Translations under genes and position numbers: made by a program
Part shown: positions 7,252 through 14,021 of the stretch, in pieces
Layout of the letters: every line of letters starts with the position of its first letter
Numbering within the stretch: position 1 is the stretch's first letter
Assembly: GCF_965660005.1 (NCBI RefSeq)
Contig: NZ_CBFHYF010000042.1
Coordinates: 1-14,913, forward strand
DNA: 14,913 bases
From: Porticoccus sp965660005
GTDB lineage: Bacteria; Pseudomonadota; Gammaproteobacteria; Pseudomonadales; Porticoccaceae
Direction: 5' to 3'
The notes under the pieces: generated by a model
Database searches by the model: none
What the model saw: only the letters and a program-made list of their open reading frames with translations
What the model was told of the DNA's origin: nothing

Positions 7252-7940
7252 ACTCATTGATATCCCTATCTTTTTTCGACCGGCTGACAACAGAAACCGA
7301 CGCAGATAAAAACCACCTGTTTACTGCGCCCATTATCCAGCGGGCCCTGCAGGGTCTCATCAACCTCGACGACTATGTGGGATTTCTGCAACAGGCCTAC
7401 CATCATGTCAAACACACCGTGCCGCTACTGATGGCAGTGGGCTCCCGGTTACCGGAGGAACGGGAGTGGTTGCGTTTGGCAGTCGCAGAATATATTGAGG
7501 AAGAACTCGGACACCAGGAATGGATTCTCAACGATATTGCCGCCTGTGGTTACGACAGCGATGCAGTCAGGCGCGGGCAACCCCACCCCGCTACGGAACT
7601 GATGATTGCCTATGCCTACGATACCGTCATGCGCGTCAATCCTCTGGGCTTCTTTGGCATGGTTCACGTACTTGAAGGCACCAGCGTCAGTATTGCCGAA
7701 GCCGTTGCAGACAATATCCGTGGAACATTGGGGCTGCCACAAAAAGCCTTTTCCTATCTGTACTCCCACGGCTCACTGGATCAGACGCACGTCACCTTTT
7801 TTGAATGTCTTGTGAACCGCATCGACTCACCACAGGACCAGGCACAGATCATCCACTCGGCCAGGATGTTTTATCAACTCTATGGCGACCTGTTCCGTTC
7901 GCTTGACAGTTTTTCCCACAATATTCCACACAACGCCTGA
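7248..7940 (+). CDS. Heme-oxygenase-like diiron oxidase (HDO / TenA-like iron-containing redox enzyme)
   Basis: A 230-residue all-helical protein of the TenA/heme-oxygenase-like fold. A full set of putative diiron ligands is visible: glutamates in AEYIEEELGHQEW (80-92) with H89, E143 in VHVLEGTSV, and the diagnostic third-helix pattern H-x3-D-x2-H at H174, D178 and H181 (SHGSLDQTH). This arrangement is that of the HDO superfamily (UndA, SznF, CADD, BesC), which uses Fe2 and O2 to decarboxylate, desaturate, cleave or N-hydroxylate small substrates. Thiaminase-type TenA proteins lack this motif, so a thiamine role is unlikely. Its ATG overlaps the ligase stop and the SDR gene follows after 12 bp. 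The substrate is unknown; the neighbours suggest an activated acyl or acyl-amine. Confidence 0.88.
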   Translation: MNSLISLSFFDRLTTETDADKNHLFTAPIIQRALQGLINLDDYVGFLQQAYHHVKHTVPLLMAVGSRLPEEREWLRLAVAEYIEEELGHQEWILNDIAACGYDSDAVRRGQPHPATELMIAYAYDTVMRVNPLGFFGMVHVLEGTSVSIAEAVADNIRGTLGLPQKAFSYLYSHGSLDQTHVTFFECLVNRIDSPQDQAQIIHSARMFYQLYGDLFRSLDSFSHNIPHNA

Positions 7941-7952
7941 CAGGTACCCGAT

Positions 7953-8762
7953 ATGGAGCTGAGCAACAAAACAATTTTGCTGACCGGAGCCACCGGTGGC
8001 ATCGGTTGTGCCGTAGCCCATTCCCTGGCTGCGGAAGGCGCAAACCTCAGGCTGGTTGGGCGAAACGCAGGATCACTAAACCGGATTGCAGAACAGTTAT
8101 CGGGAACGCATCAAATCGTTGTGGCAGATATCACAACCGCGCAGGGTCGACAGGACATCCTGTCGCGGTCTATCGACGGTGGCGGCATTGATCTGCTGAT
8201 CAATCTGGCCGGCACAATGGCATTTCAACACTTTGAACACCAATCCGAGGAGAGTATCGAACAGGTGCTCAACACAAACCTGGTCGCCCCCATGTTATTG
8301 ACCAAACAGCTGATCCCTCTGCTGAACAGCAGACCGGCGTCAGCCGTAATCAACATAGGTTCTATCTACGGCAGCATCGGCCACCCCGGCTATGTTGCCT
8401 ATTGCGCCAGCAAATCCGGCTTGATGGGCTTTACCGAAGCGCTGCGCCGGGAGCTCTGCGACACCAATGTTCAGGTCTTTTATCTGGCCCCAAGAGCGAC
8501 CGATACCGCTCTGAATTCCACAGCCGTCAATACATTAAACCGCGCCCTGGGCAACAGCGTTGACCAGCCGCAACAGGTCGCTGATGCGCTGATAAAACTG
8601 ATCAGATCCAACCGGCATGCCGAGTTCATGGGATGGCCGGAAAAACTGTTTGTGAAAATCAACGCCCTGCTGCCGAGACTGGTTGACCACGCACTGGTAA
8701 AAAAAATGCCGTTCATCAAACAAATTCTCAACACCCAAGAAACGACTAAAATCAATATCTAG
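7953..8762 (+). CDS. Short-chain dehydrogenase/reductase (SDR)
   Basis: A 269-residue classical SDR. The cofactor motif TGATGGIG lies at residues 11-18, the adenine-binding aspartate at D59 in VVADI, NLAG (variant of NNAG) at 84-87, and the catalytic set S137, Y150, K154 (YCASK) with the expected spacing. R37 in the LVGRN string after the second strand hints at NADP(H) preference. The C-terminal 40 residues (KLFVKINALLPRLVDHALVK, 214-233, and beyond) are basic and hydrophobic, as in membrane-associated SDRs acting on lipidic ketones or alcohols. It follows the diiron oxidase gene by 12 bp, with an ACAGG-type ribosome site, and precedes the TPR gene by 11 bp. The role in the pathway is probably carbonyl reduction or alcohol oxidation of the oxidase/ligase product; the substrate is unknown. 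Confidence 0.9.
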   Translation: MELSNKTILLTGATGGIGCAVAHSLAAEGANLRLVGRNAGSLNRIAEQLSGTHQIVVADITTAQGRQDILSRSIDGGGIDLLINLAGTMAFQHFEHQSEESIEQVLNTNLVAPMLLTKQLIPLLNSRPASAVINIGSIYGSIGHPGYVAYCASKSGLMGFTEALRRELCDTNVQVFYLAPRATDTALNSTAVNTLNRALGNSVDQPQQVADALIKLIRSNRHAEFMGWPEKLFVKINALLPRLVDHALVKKMPFIKQILNTQETTKINI

Positions 8763-8773
8763 AGATTTACATT

Positions 8774-9415
8774 ATGAAACACACCGTTAAAAACATTGTG
8801 GCAAGCTCTGTGGCGCTGCTTGCGCTTACCGCCAGTTCCGGGTGGGCGGGCATCGCAGACAAGGTCAGCACCCTGCAAAAACGCTGGGCTGAAGTTAACT
8901 ATCAGATGGAGGGCAAGGCACAAAGCGATGCATTTGCCTCGCTCGCAACCGAGGCCGACGCGGTCGTCTCAAAATACCCCGATAGTGCAGCACCACTCAT
9001 CTGGCGTGGTATCATCAAATCGACTTATGCGGGGGCCAAAGGCGGTCTCGGCGCGCTGTCACTGGCCAAGTCCTCGAAAGCCGATCTGGAAGCGGCACTA
9101 GCCATAGATCCCCAGGCTCTGGATGGCTCGGCTTACACCAGTCTGGGTACGCTCTACAGTCATGTACCGGGTTGGCCGATTGGTTTCGGCGACGACAAAA
9201 AAGCGGAAAAACTGCTGCTTAAGGCCCTGGCTATCAACCCCGACGGGATAGACAGCAATTACTTTTATGCCGACTACCTGATGGCAAAGAAGCGTTACCA
9301 GGATGCCCGAGCTTATTTGCTGAAAGCAAGGGAAGCGGCGCCACGGCTCAACCGGCCACTGGCCGATGCCGGCCGGCCGGCAAAAGGAAATCAGCCAGGC
9401 GCTCGCCGTGATTGA
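8774..9415 (+). CDS. Exported TPR protein (TatT-like), C-terminus altered by a 4-bp frameshift
   Basis: As it stands the frame encodes 213 residues with a clear signal peptide (MKHTVKNIVA, hydrophobic core, cleavage near SSGWA at residue 25), followed by helical repeats including SKADLEAALAIDPQALDG, then AEKLLLKALAINPDGIDSN and ARAYLLKAREAAPRL. This fits periplasmic TRAP-T (TatT)-like TPR proteins, which mediate protein contacts. The last 13 residues are Pro/Gly/Arg-rich and abnormal. In another frame from base 9378 the DNA reads RQKEISQALAVIEEKLGS and stops at 9434, the expected family ending (after LADAG). Three tandem CCGG units at about 9369-9380 explain this: removing one restores a 218-residue protein. 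The repaired stop lies 9 bp before the regulator gene. The protein may still work, since only the final helix is lost. Confidence 0.82.
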   Translation: MKHTVKNIVASSVALLALTASSGWAGIADKVSTLQKRWAEVNYQMEGKAQSDAFASLATEADAVVSKYPDSAAPLIWRGIIKSTYAGAKGGLGALSLAKSSKADLEAALAIDPQALDGSAYTSLGTLYSHVPGWPIGFGDDKKAEKLLLKALAINPDGIDSNYFYADYLMAKKRYQDARAYLLKAREAAPRLNRPLADAGRPAKGNQPGARRD

Positions 9416-9443
9416 AGAAAAATTGGGAAGTTGATTCACACAA

Positions 9444-10103
9444 ATGCAAATTCTGTTGGTAGAGGATGATCAACCCCTGGCCCAGGGACTCAAGGCCGCA
9501 CTGGGTAGACAGCATTACTCTGTAAATCACGTTGATACAGGACGAGCCTGTCTCCATGTCGTGGAAACGGAGCCACCGGACATTATTATTCTGGATATCG
9601 GGTTACCGGATATGAGTGGTCTGAAGGTTCTGGAATCAATCCGCAGCCGATCACCGGGACTGCCCGTACTGCTCCTGACAGCCAGAGATACCCTGCACGA
9701 CAAGGTAACCGGGCTGGACTCCGGAGCCGACGATTATCTGGCAAAACCCTTCGAGATGAGCGAACTCCTGGCTCGCCTCAGAGTGCTTGAGCGCCGCCTC
9801 GGCTCCGTCAAATCGACGCAAATCACCATTGGCCCGGTTGTTCTGGATAACAGCAATCAGTCAGTGACCTGTCGGGGTGAACCCGAGGAGCTGACACGCC
9901 GGGAATATATGTTACTCAAGGCATTGATGGAAAATGCCGGCCGGGTTATGACCCGAAACACGCTGGAAACCAAACTCTACAGCTGGGGGGAGGAAATATG
10001 CAGCAATACGGTTGAAGTCCACGTACACCACCTCAGGAAGAAACTGGGCACTGACTTCATCAGAACCGTGCGAGGTGTCGGTTACAAGGTCAATACCACG
10101 TGA
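9444..10103 (+). CDS. OmpR-family response regulator (QseB/PmrA-like)
   Basis: A 219-residue two-domain regulator. The receiver domain (1-115) has the acidic pocket E7-D8-D9, phospho-acceptor D51 in LDIGLPDMSG, T79 in LLLTARD, and K101 in YLAKPFE. The C-terminal winged helix (about 125-219) shows LTRREYMLLKALMENAGRVM, then VEVHVHHLRKKLG and IRTVRGVGYKV, all typical of OmpR/PhoB DNA-binding domains. The closest recognisable relatives are QseB, PmrA and TctD-type regulators. Its stop overlaps the GTG start of the sensor-kinase gene (GTGA). Members of this family bind tandem repeats with about 11-bp period, and such repeats lie upstream of the operon at 4924-4940 and 4974-4990, so it probably controls its own operon. 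The signal is unknown; metals are a reasonable guess given the cupredoxin and FTR1 genes downstream. Confidence 0.93.
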   Translation: MQILLVEDDQPLAQGLKAALGRQHYSVNHVDTGRACLHVVETEPPDIIILDIGLPDMSGLKVLESIRSRSPGLPVLLLTARDTLHDKVTGLDSGADDYLAKPFEMSELLARLRVLERRLGSVKSTQITIGPVVLDNSNQSVTCRGEPEELTRREYMLLKALMENAGRVMTRNTLETKLYSWGEEICSNTVEVHVHHLRKKLGTDFIRTVRGVGYKVNTT

Positions 10104-11409
10104 GATCAATCCGACTGTTCCTGATTGCCGCCACCCTGGCGGTACTCACCCTGTTCAATTTCGTTGCTGCCTGCAGGGCTATAGCTCGAGCTTACAGGAA
10201 GCCAACAAGCTGTTTGACCAGCATTTACGACAGACCGCAGAACTGATTGCGCGGCTCTATGCCGGCCACGCGATAAAGCCCCTCGGTGGCGAGAGCACGC
10301 TCGCCTATCAGGTATGGCGGGGAGGAGAGCTTCTCGCCTCTTTCGGTATTCAGCACACACAACCCATTACGGACTTTTATCCCGGTTTTGGTCATGCCAA
10401 TTTTGACGGCTATCGCTGGCGAACTCTGGTCTATTTCGATCAGGATCACCAAAACTGGATCATCACTGCCGAACGAATGGACCTGCGCTATCTGCTGGCA
10501 GAAAGTGTGGTCAGCCATGCCATTTTACCGATATTACTGGCTATTCCCCTGGCAGGCCTGCTGATCTGGTTGATCATTGGTCATGGTCTCAAACCCCTTC
10601 GAGTTCTCTCCGAACAACTAAAAAACAAACAGGCCGATGATCTCTCGCCAGTTGTTTTACCAGCGTTGAAAAGCGAATTACAGCAGGTCAGCCAATCCAT
10701 CAATGCATTAATGCATCGTCTCAACATTGCGTTGAACAGGGAAAAACATTTTACTGCGGATGCGGCCCATGAGTTGCGCACACCGATCAGTGCCCTCAAA
10801 ATTCAGCTGCATAATCTGGAGGAAGATATCTCCCCGGATAACGAAGCGTTCCAACAATTGCGCGCCGGTGTAGACCGTATTCAACATCTAGTCGAACAGC
10901 TATTGTCACTGTACCGTTCCACACCTGAACAGTTCGTCCACAACTTCCGCCGTATCAACCTTCATCAACTGGCTCAAGACGTCATCGCAGATCTGCATGA
11001 TAAATTCGAGTGTAAGCAACAGATAGCGGAGCTGGCCGGAGAAGCCTGCATGATAGAAGGCGACCCCTTTGCATTAACTGCCCTGCTTCAGAACCTGCTC
11101 AGCAATGCCAACAAGTACACTCCCCCAGGTGGCAATATTCTCGTCACTGTCTATCCCGTGGATGATCGGGTCTATCTCAAAGTTGAGGATGCCGGACCCG
11201 GCATCGCTCCTGAGGACTACGATAAAATCTTTGAACGTTTCCGACGATTGAATAATCAACTGGGAAGTTCTTCAATTCAGGGCTGCGGCCTTGGGCTGAC
11301 CATTGTCCGTCATATAGCCGATTTGCACGGCGCCCGGATCGAAATAACGCGGTCCTGCTTTGCCAGTGGCGCAGCCTTTGTCATCATTTTTAATCGGGCA
11401 GGTGGCTAG
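10100..11409 (+). pseudogene. Sensor histidine kinase (QseC/TctE-like), broken by a frameshift after the first membrane helix
   Basis: The natural start is GTG at 10100, overlapping the regulator stop. From there the DNA reads VRSIRLFLIAATLAVLTLFN (first 20 residues) and FVAA, a typical first membrane helix, but by base 10171 the homologous protein continues in a different frame as LQGYSSSLQEANKLFDQ. One missing base (or two extra) in the GCTGCCTGC stretch at about 10163-10174 accounts for this. The rest is intact: a periplasmic 2CSK-like sensor region, a second membrane helix (ILPILLAIPLAGLLIWLIIG), HAMP-like linker, the H-box FTADAAHELRTP with the phospho-histidine codon at 10768-10770, N-box QNLLSNANKY, DAGPGIAP and GCGLGLTIV ATP-binding loops. 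No slippery heptamer is visible, so programmed frameshifting is unlikely. It may be real inactivation or a sequencing error. Confidence 0.82.
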
Positions 11410-11769
11410 ATGATCAGTAAAAATCCTGGCCATTTTTTTATGCTTCTGGTATTTGCCCTTGGAATTGGCGGTACCAGTTATGCAGACACGTCCATAGTCG
11501 AGCTCAGAATCCGCAATCATCTCTTCTTTCCAGACAGGCTGGAAGTTCCGGCCAATACAAAAATCAAGTTGCTGGTGATCAACGAGGATCCGACACCAGA
11601 AGAATTTGAAAGCTATGAACTCAACCGTGAAAAAGTGATTCCCGGACACCGTAAAGCGGTCATTTTCATTGGTCCACTCCCACCCGGAGAGTATCCGTTT
11701 TTTGGTGAGTTCTACCCGAAAACCGCTCAGGGGAAAATAGTGGCTGTCGCACAGCAAACTGCAGAATGA
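11410..11769 (+). CDS. Exported cupredoxin-like protein (FtrB-like partner of FTR1 permease)
   Basis: A 119-residue protein with a signal peptide cleaved near SYA-D (residue 25), then a single cupredoxin-type beta-sandwich. The strings FFPDRLEVPANTKIKLLVIN (39-58), EEFESYELNREKVIPG, and GPLPPGEYPFFGEFYPKTAQ followed by GKIV match the cupredoxin partner of FTR1 permeases in FtrABCD-type ferrous iron systems (FtrB). The usual type-1 copper histidines are not evident: the 'HeF' position reads EEF and the 'F-H-P' position reads FYP, so a classical blue copper site is doubtful. It starts immediately after the kinase stop codon and ends 7 bp before the permease, so the three are cotranscribed. It likely acts in the periplasm, receiving or oxidising metal for the permease. 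Confidence 0.85.
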   Translation: MISKNPGHFFMLLVFALGIGGTSYADTSIVELRIRNHLFFPDRLEVPANTKIKLLVINEDPTPEEFESYELNREKVIPGHRKAVIFIGPLPPGEYPFFGEFYPKTAQGKIVAVAQQTAE

Positions 11770-11776
11770 GACCGGT

Positions 11777-12574
11777 ATGTTTCTCAATTCAGTCGTACTG
11801 ATACTTCAGGAAATACTGGAGGCCGCGCTACTGGTAAGTATCCTGCTGGTGCTGTCTCGGCACCTGCAACTCAGCGCCCGCTGGCTCCCGGTCGGGATGA
11901 TATTGGGCGGGTTTGGTGCCCTCATTTTATCGGTCAATCTGGCCACGATTTCTGAATGGTTAAACTATGCAGGTCAGGAAGTTCTTATCGCCAGTATCAT
12001 GCTTTTCGTCCTGAGCCTGCTGGCATTGATCGGACTCTGTTCAACGTCGCCCCTGCCACGGTCAAGGCATTCGCTGCCCTACCTGATGTCCCTTTGCGTC
12101 GCCCTTGCACTCAGCCGGGAAGGCGCTGAAATCGTGATTTATCTGGGCGGGATACTCCATCATCAGGAGAGTGTTCAGCCGACATTTATCGGCGCGGGAA
12201 TCGGCGCCGGGATCGGGCTCAGCGCAGGAATTTTGCTGTACTTCAGTTTGCTCAGCCTGCCTGCGGGATGGATTTTCTGCACCTGTATGCTATTGCTGGC
12301 GCTCATTGGTGGAACCATGGCGTCTCAGGCAACCCTACTGCTGACTCAAGCGGATTGGATCGGTTATTCTCCGGTGCTGTGGGACAGCTCAAAATGGCTG
12401 CCGGAGGATTCCATCCCGGGGCATTTACTCTACGCCCTGGTCGGCTATGAAGCCACGCCGTCACTTTTTCAGACAGTTGCATACGGTCTTGGCTTTCTGT
12501 TTGTCAGTACTGCCGCCACATCAGGTCGTGTCAGCGGTTTTTTCAGCCATCGCAAAAATATGGGTGACAAATAG
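11777..12574 (+). CDS. FTR1-family iron permease
   Basis: A 265-residue polytopic inner-membrane protein with about seven hydrophobic segments. FTR1 permeases carry two (R/K)EGxE iron-binding motifs in transmembrane helices 1 and 4. The second is intact here as SREGAEIVI (REGAE at 114-118); the first is degenerate, QEILE at 11-15, where the arginine and glycine are lost but both glutamates remain. Glycine-rich helices such as FIGAGIGAGIGLSAGILLYF are typical. It follows the cupredoxin gene by 7 bp, as in ferrous iron uptake systems of the FtrABCD or EfeUOB kind, but no P19/FtrA, FtrD, EfeO or EfeB gene is adjacent. It probably imports iron, potentially for the diiron oxidase encoded upstream; other metals cannot be excluded. 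Confidence 0.85.
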   Translation: MFLNSVVLILQEILEAALLVSILLVLSRHLQLSARWLPVGMILGGFGALILSVNLATISEWLNYAGQEVLIASIMLFVLSLLALIGLCSTSPLPRSRHSLPYLMSLCVALALSREGAEIVIYLGGILHHQESVQPTFIGAGIGAGIGLSAGILLYFSLLSLPAGWIFCTCMLLLALIGGTMASQATLLLTQADWIGYSPVLWDSSKWLPEDSIPGHLLYALVGYEATPSLFQTVAYGLGFLFVSTAATSGRVSGFFSHRKNMGDK

Positions 12575-12575
12575 C

Positions 12576-13313
12576 ATGAATGCTATCTACCAACCCACCC
12601 CCGGCTTCATGGTCCGATGGTCAAGTATCTTATTCTGCCTCATCGTCCCGGTGATACCGCGTGCTGACGGTAATGCTGTTGATAAAATCTACCACCCCTA
12701 TGTGGACGCCCTGGAGCAGGAGTTGGAGTGGCGTGCGATCTACCAGGACGACCAGCCGGATCAACCGGATCACCGCCAACTGCATCGTTTATCCTACGGC
12801 CGGGCTTTTGGGGACCGCTGGTTTGGTGAAGTCTATCTGACCGGTGATAGGGCCGAGAACGACGGTTTTTCACTGGAAGCTTATGAAGTGGAAGCCAAAT
12901 GGCAAATCACTGAGCAAGGGGAATACTGGGCAGATTGGGGTCTCCTGTTCGAACTGGAAAAACAGGCGAGAGAAAATATCTGGGAGTTTTCCACCGGTAT
13001 TCTCGCCGAAAAGGAATGGGGCCGCTGGAGTGGGACAGCCAACGTAATCGTCAGCCAGGAATGGGGCCAGGACATTGAAGATGAAATTGAAACATCACTG
13101 GGCCTGCAAACACGGTATCGCCTGTCACGCTGGATTGAGCCGGCACTGGAGCTCTATGCTAATGAGCAGACCCTTGCGCTGGGGCCCGTACTAATGGGAA
13201 ACATACAAACCGGCGTAAGGCGCAGCCTGCACTGGGAAGCCGGTTTCCTGTTTGGTCTGGATGATAAAAGTGCCAACAATACGCTGCGGCTTCTAATTGA
13301 ATATGAATTTTAG
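12576..13313 (+). CDS. Putative outer-membrane beta-barrel protein (unnamed family)
   Basis: About 245 residues. The open frame reaches further upstream, but an ATG at 12576, one base after the permease stop and 8 bases after GGGTGA, is the sensible start; an internal ATG at 12609 would place MVRWSSILFCLIVPVIPRAD directly at the N-terminus as a signal peptide. The mature part has alternating aromatic and polar residues (LHRLSYGRAFGDRWFGEVYL, EAKWQITEQGEYWADWGLLF, RYRLSRWIEPALELY), clear amphipathic strands, and ends in EYEF, with the terminal phenylalanine typical of proteins folded by BAM. It is acidic and rich in Trp/Tyr. I do not recognise a named family. As the last operon gene after the permease, it may be an outer-membrane channel or export port for metal or for the product of the biosynthetic genes. 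Confidence 0.75.
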   Translation: MNAIYQPTPGFMVRWSSILFCLIVPVIPRADGNAVDKIYHPYVDALEQELEWRAIYQDDQPDQPDHRQLHRLSYGRAFGDRWFGEVYLTGDRAENDGFSLEAYEVEAKWQITEQGEYWADWGLLFELEKQARENIWEFSTGILAEKEWGRWSGTANVIVSQEWGQDIEDEIETSLGLQTRYRLSRWIEPALELYANEQTLALGPVLMGNIQTGVRRSLHWEAGFLFGLDDKSANNTLRLLIEYEF

Positions 13314-13338
13314 GAAGGCAGATCAAGTTTCCAAAGCC

Positions 13339-13722
13339 TCAACTATCCGACAACAGTTCAATTTTGTAGCCATCCGGGTCTTCCACAAAGGCCAACACGG
13401 TTGAGCCATGTTTCATTGGACCCGGCTCCCTGATCACCTTTCCCCCCGATGTACGAATACGCTCACAGGCGGCATAGACATCTTCCACCCCGATAGCAAT
13501 ATGCCCATAGGCATCACCGAGATTGTAAGTGGATACATCCCAGTTATGGGTCAGTTCAAGGACCGTATTTTCCGACTCATCGCCGTAGCCCAGAAATGCG
13601 AGCGTAAAACGACCATCGGGGAAATCCTTGCGACGCAGCAGGCGCATTCCCAGCACATCGGTATAAAAGCGGATGGACGCATCCAGGTTCCTCACCCGCA
13701 GCATGGTATGCAATAACCGCAT
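13339..13722 (-). CDS. gloA: Lactoylglutathione lyase (glyoxalase I)
   Basis: A 127-residue VOC-superfamily protein. The start at 13722 is chosen because the protein then begins MRLLHTMLRVRNLDASIRFY exactly as in E. coli GloA, with AGAGG-type ribosome site upstream; the open frame extends 20 residues further but lacks homology. The four metal ligands fall at the E. coli positions: H5, E56 (VLELTHN), H74 (YGHIAIGV) and E122 (GYKIELL). The short length without extra loops indicates the Ni/Co-activated bacterial class. It converts the hemithioacetal of methylglyoxal and glutathione to S-lactoylglutathione in the cytoplasm. Its 3' end converges with the large operon, 25 bp away. A palindrome lies about 80 bp upstream of its ATG. 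Confidence 0.96.
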   Translation of the reverse strand: MRLLHTMLRVRNLDASIRFYTDVLGMRLLRRKDFPDGRFTLAFLGYGDESENTVLELTHNWDVSTYNLGDAYGHIAIGVEDVYAACERIRTSGGKVIREPGPMKHGSTVLAFVEDPDGYKIELLSDS

Positions 13723-13801
13723 AAACCTACCTCTCTGGTTATTCAGGGAATCTATCTCTGTATCTTCGCACGCAGCTTGCAAACCTATTGACTGGCGACG
13801 C

Positions 13802-13828
13802 TTGTTGCGGAAAAAAGTAACGCAACAA
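13802..13828. repeat. Perfect inverted repeat TTGTTGCG-N11-CGCAACAA
   Basis: Eight-base arms at 13802-13809 and 13821-13828 are perfectly complementary, 11 bases apart (one base of mismatch beyond the arms). The site lies 80 bp upstream of the gloA start and 190 bp before the kinase gene. Neither orientation is followed by a T-run, so an operator is a better fit than a terminator. Confidence 0.45.
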
Positions 13829-13960
13829 AGTAAACCGGAATCGAATCAAATAAAACCCTTCGCAAAGAGAGCGGCTCGATCAATCGCTTTGAGACGACCC
13901 ATGCCCATGGGTAACTGAGAGCATTTTTCTTGGCTCTGTGCTTTGCTTTTTTAGGGATTT

Positions 13961-13991
13961 TTGTGTAATTTCTTTGTAACAGTTTTAATAT
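13961..13991 (+). promoter_or_regulatory. Promoter with overlapping Pho-box-like direct repeat upstream of the InaA/WaaP-family gene
   Basis: TTGTGT (13961-13966) and TTTAAT (13984-13989) sit 17 bases apart as -35 and -10 elements (3 of 6 and 5 of 6 matches). Within them GTGTAAT (13963-13969) and TTGTAAC (13974-13980) form a direct repeat with 11-bp period, comparable with the PhoB consensus CTGTCAT-N4-CTGTCAT in its relaxed form. The leader to the ATG at 14022 would be about 25-30 bases. The regulatory reading is inference. Confidence 0.4.
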
Positions 13992-14021
13992 GCATCTGTA
14001 TCCGGAAAAAGAATAACAATA

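Noticed and set aside
7248..7940. Thiamine salvage (TenA thiaminase II) as the role of the TenA-like protein
   Set aside because: The H-x3-D-x2-H diiron signature and the absence of any thiamine gene nearby point to the HDO group instead.
10012..10170. N-terminal extension of the kinase frame back into the regulator gene
   Set aside because: It overlaps the well-conserved DNA-binding domain of the regulator in another frame. The GTG at 10100 in a third frame gives a real membrane helix, so a frameshift explains the data better.
10160..10176. Programmed ribosomal frameshift in the kinase gene
   Set aside because: No slippery heptamer of the X-XXY-YYZ type and no obvious downstream stimulatory hairpin are visible.
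12447..12575. Upstream start for the barrel-like protein
   Set aside because: The extension lies wholly inside the FTR1 gene in another frame; ATG at 12576 has a GGGTGA ribosome site and couples with the permease stop.
13723..13782. Upstream start for GloA
   Set aside because: With the start at 13722 the metal ligands fall exactly at H5, E56, H74 and E122 as in E. coli; the extension has no homology.
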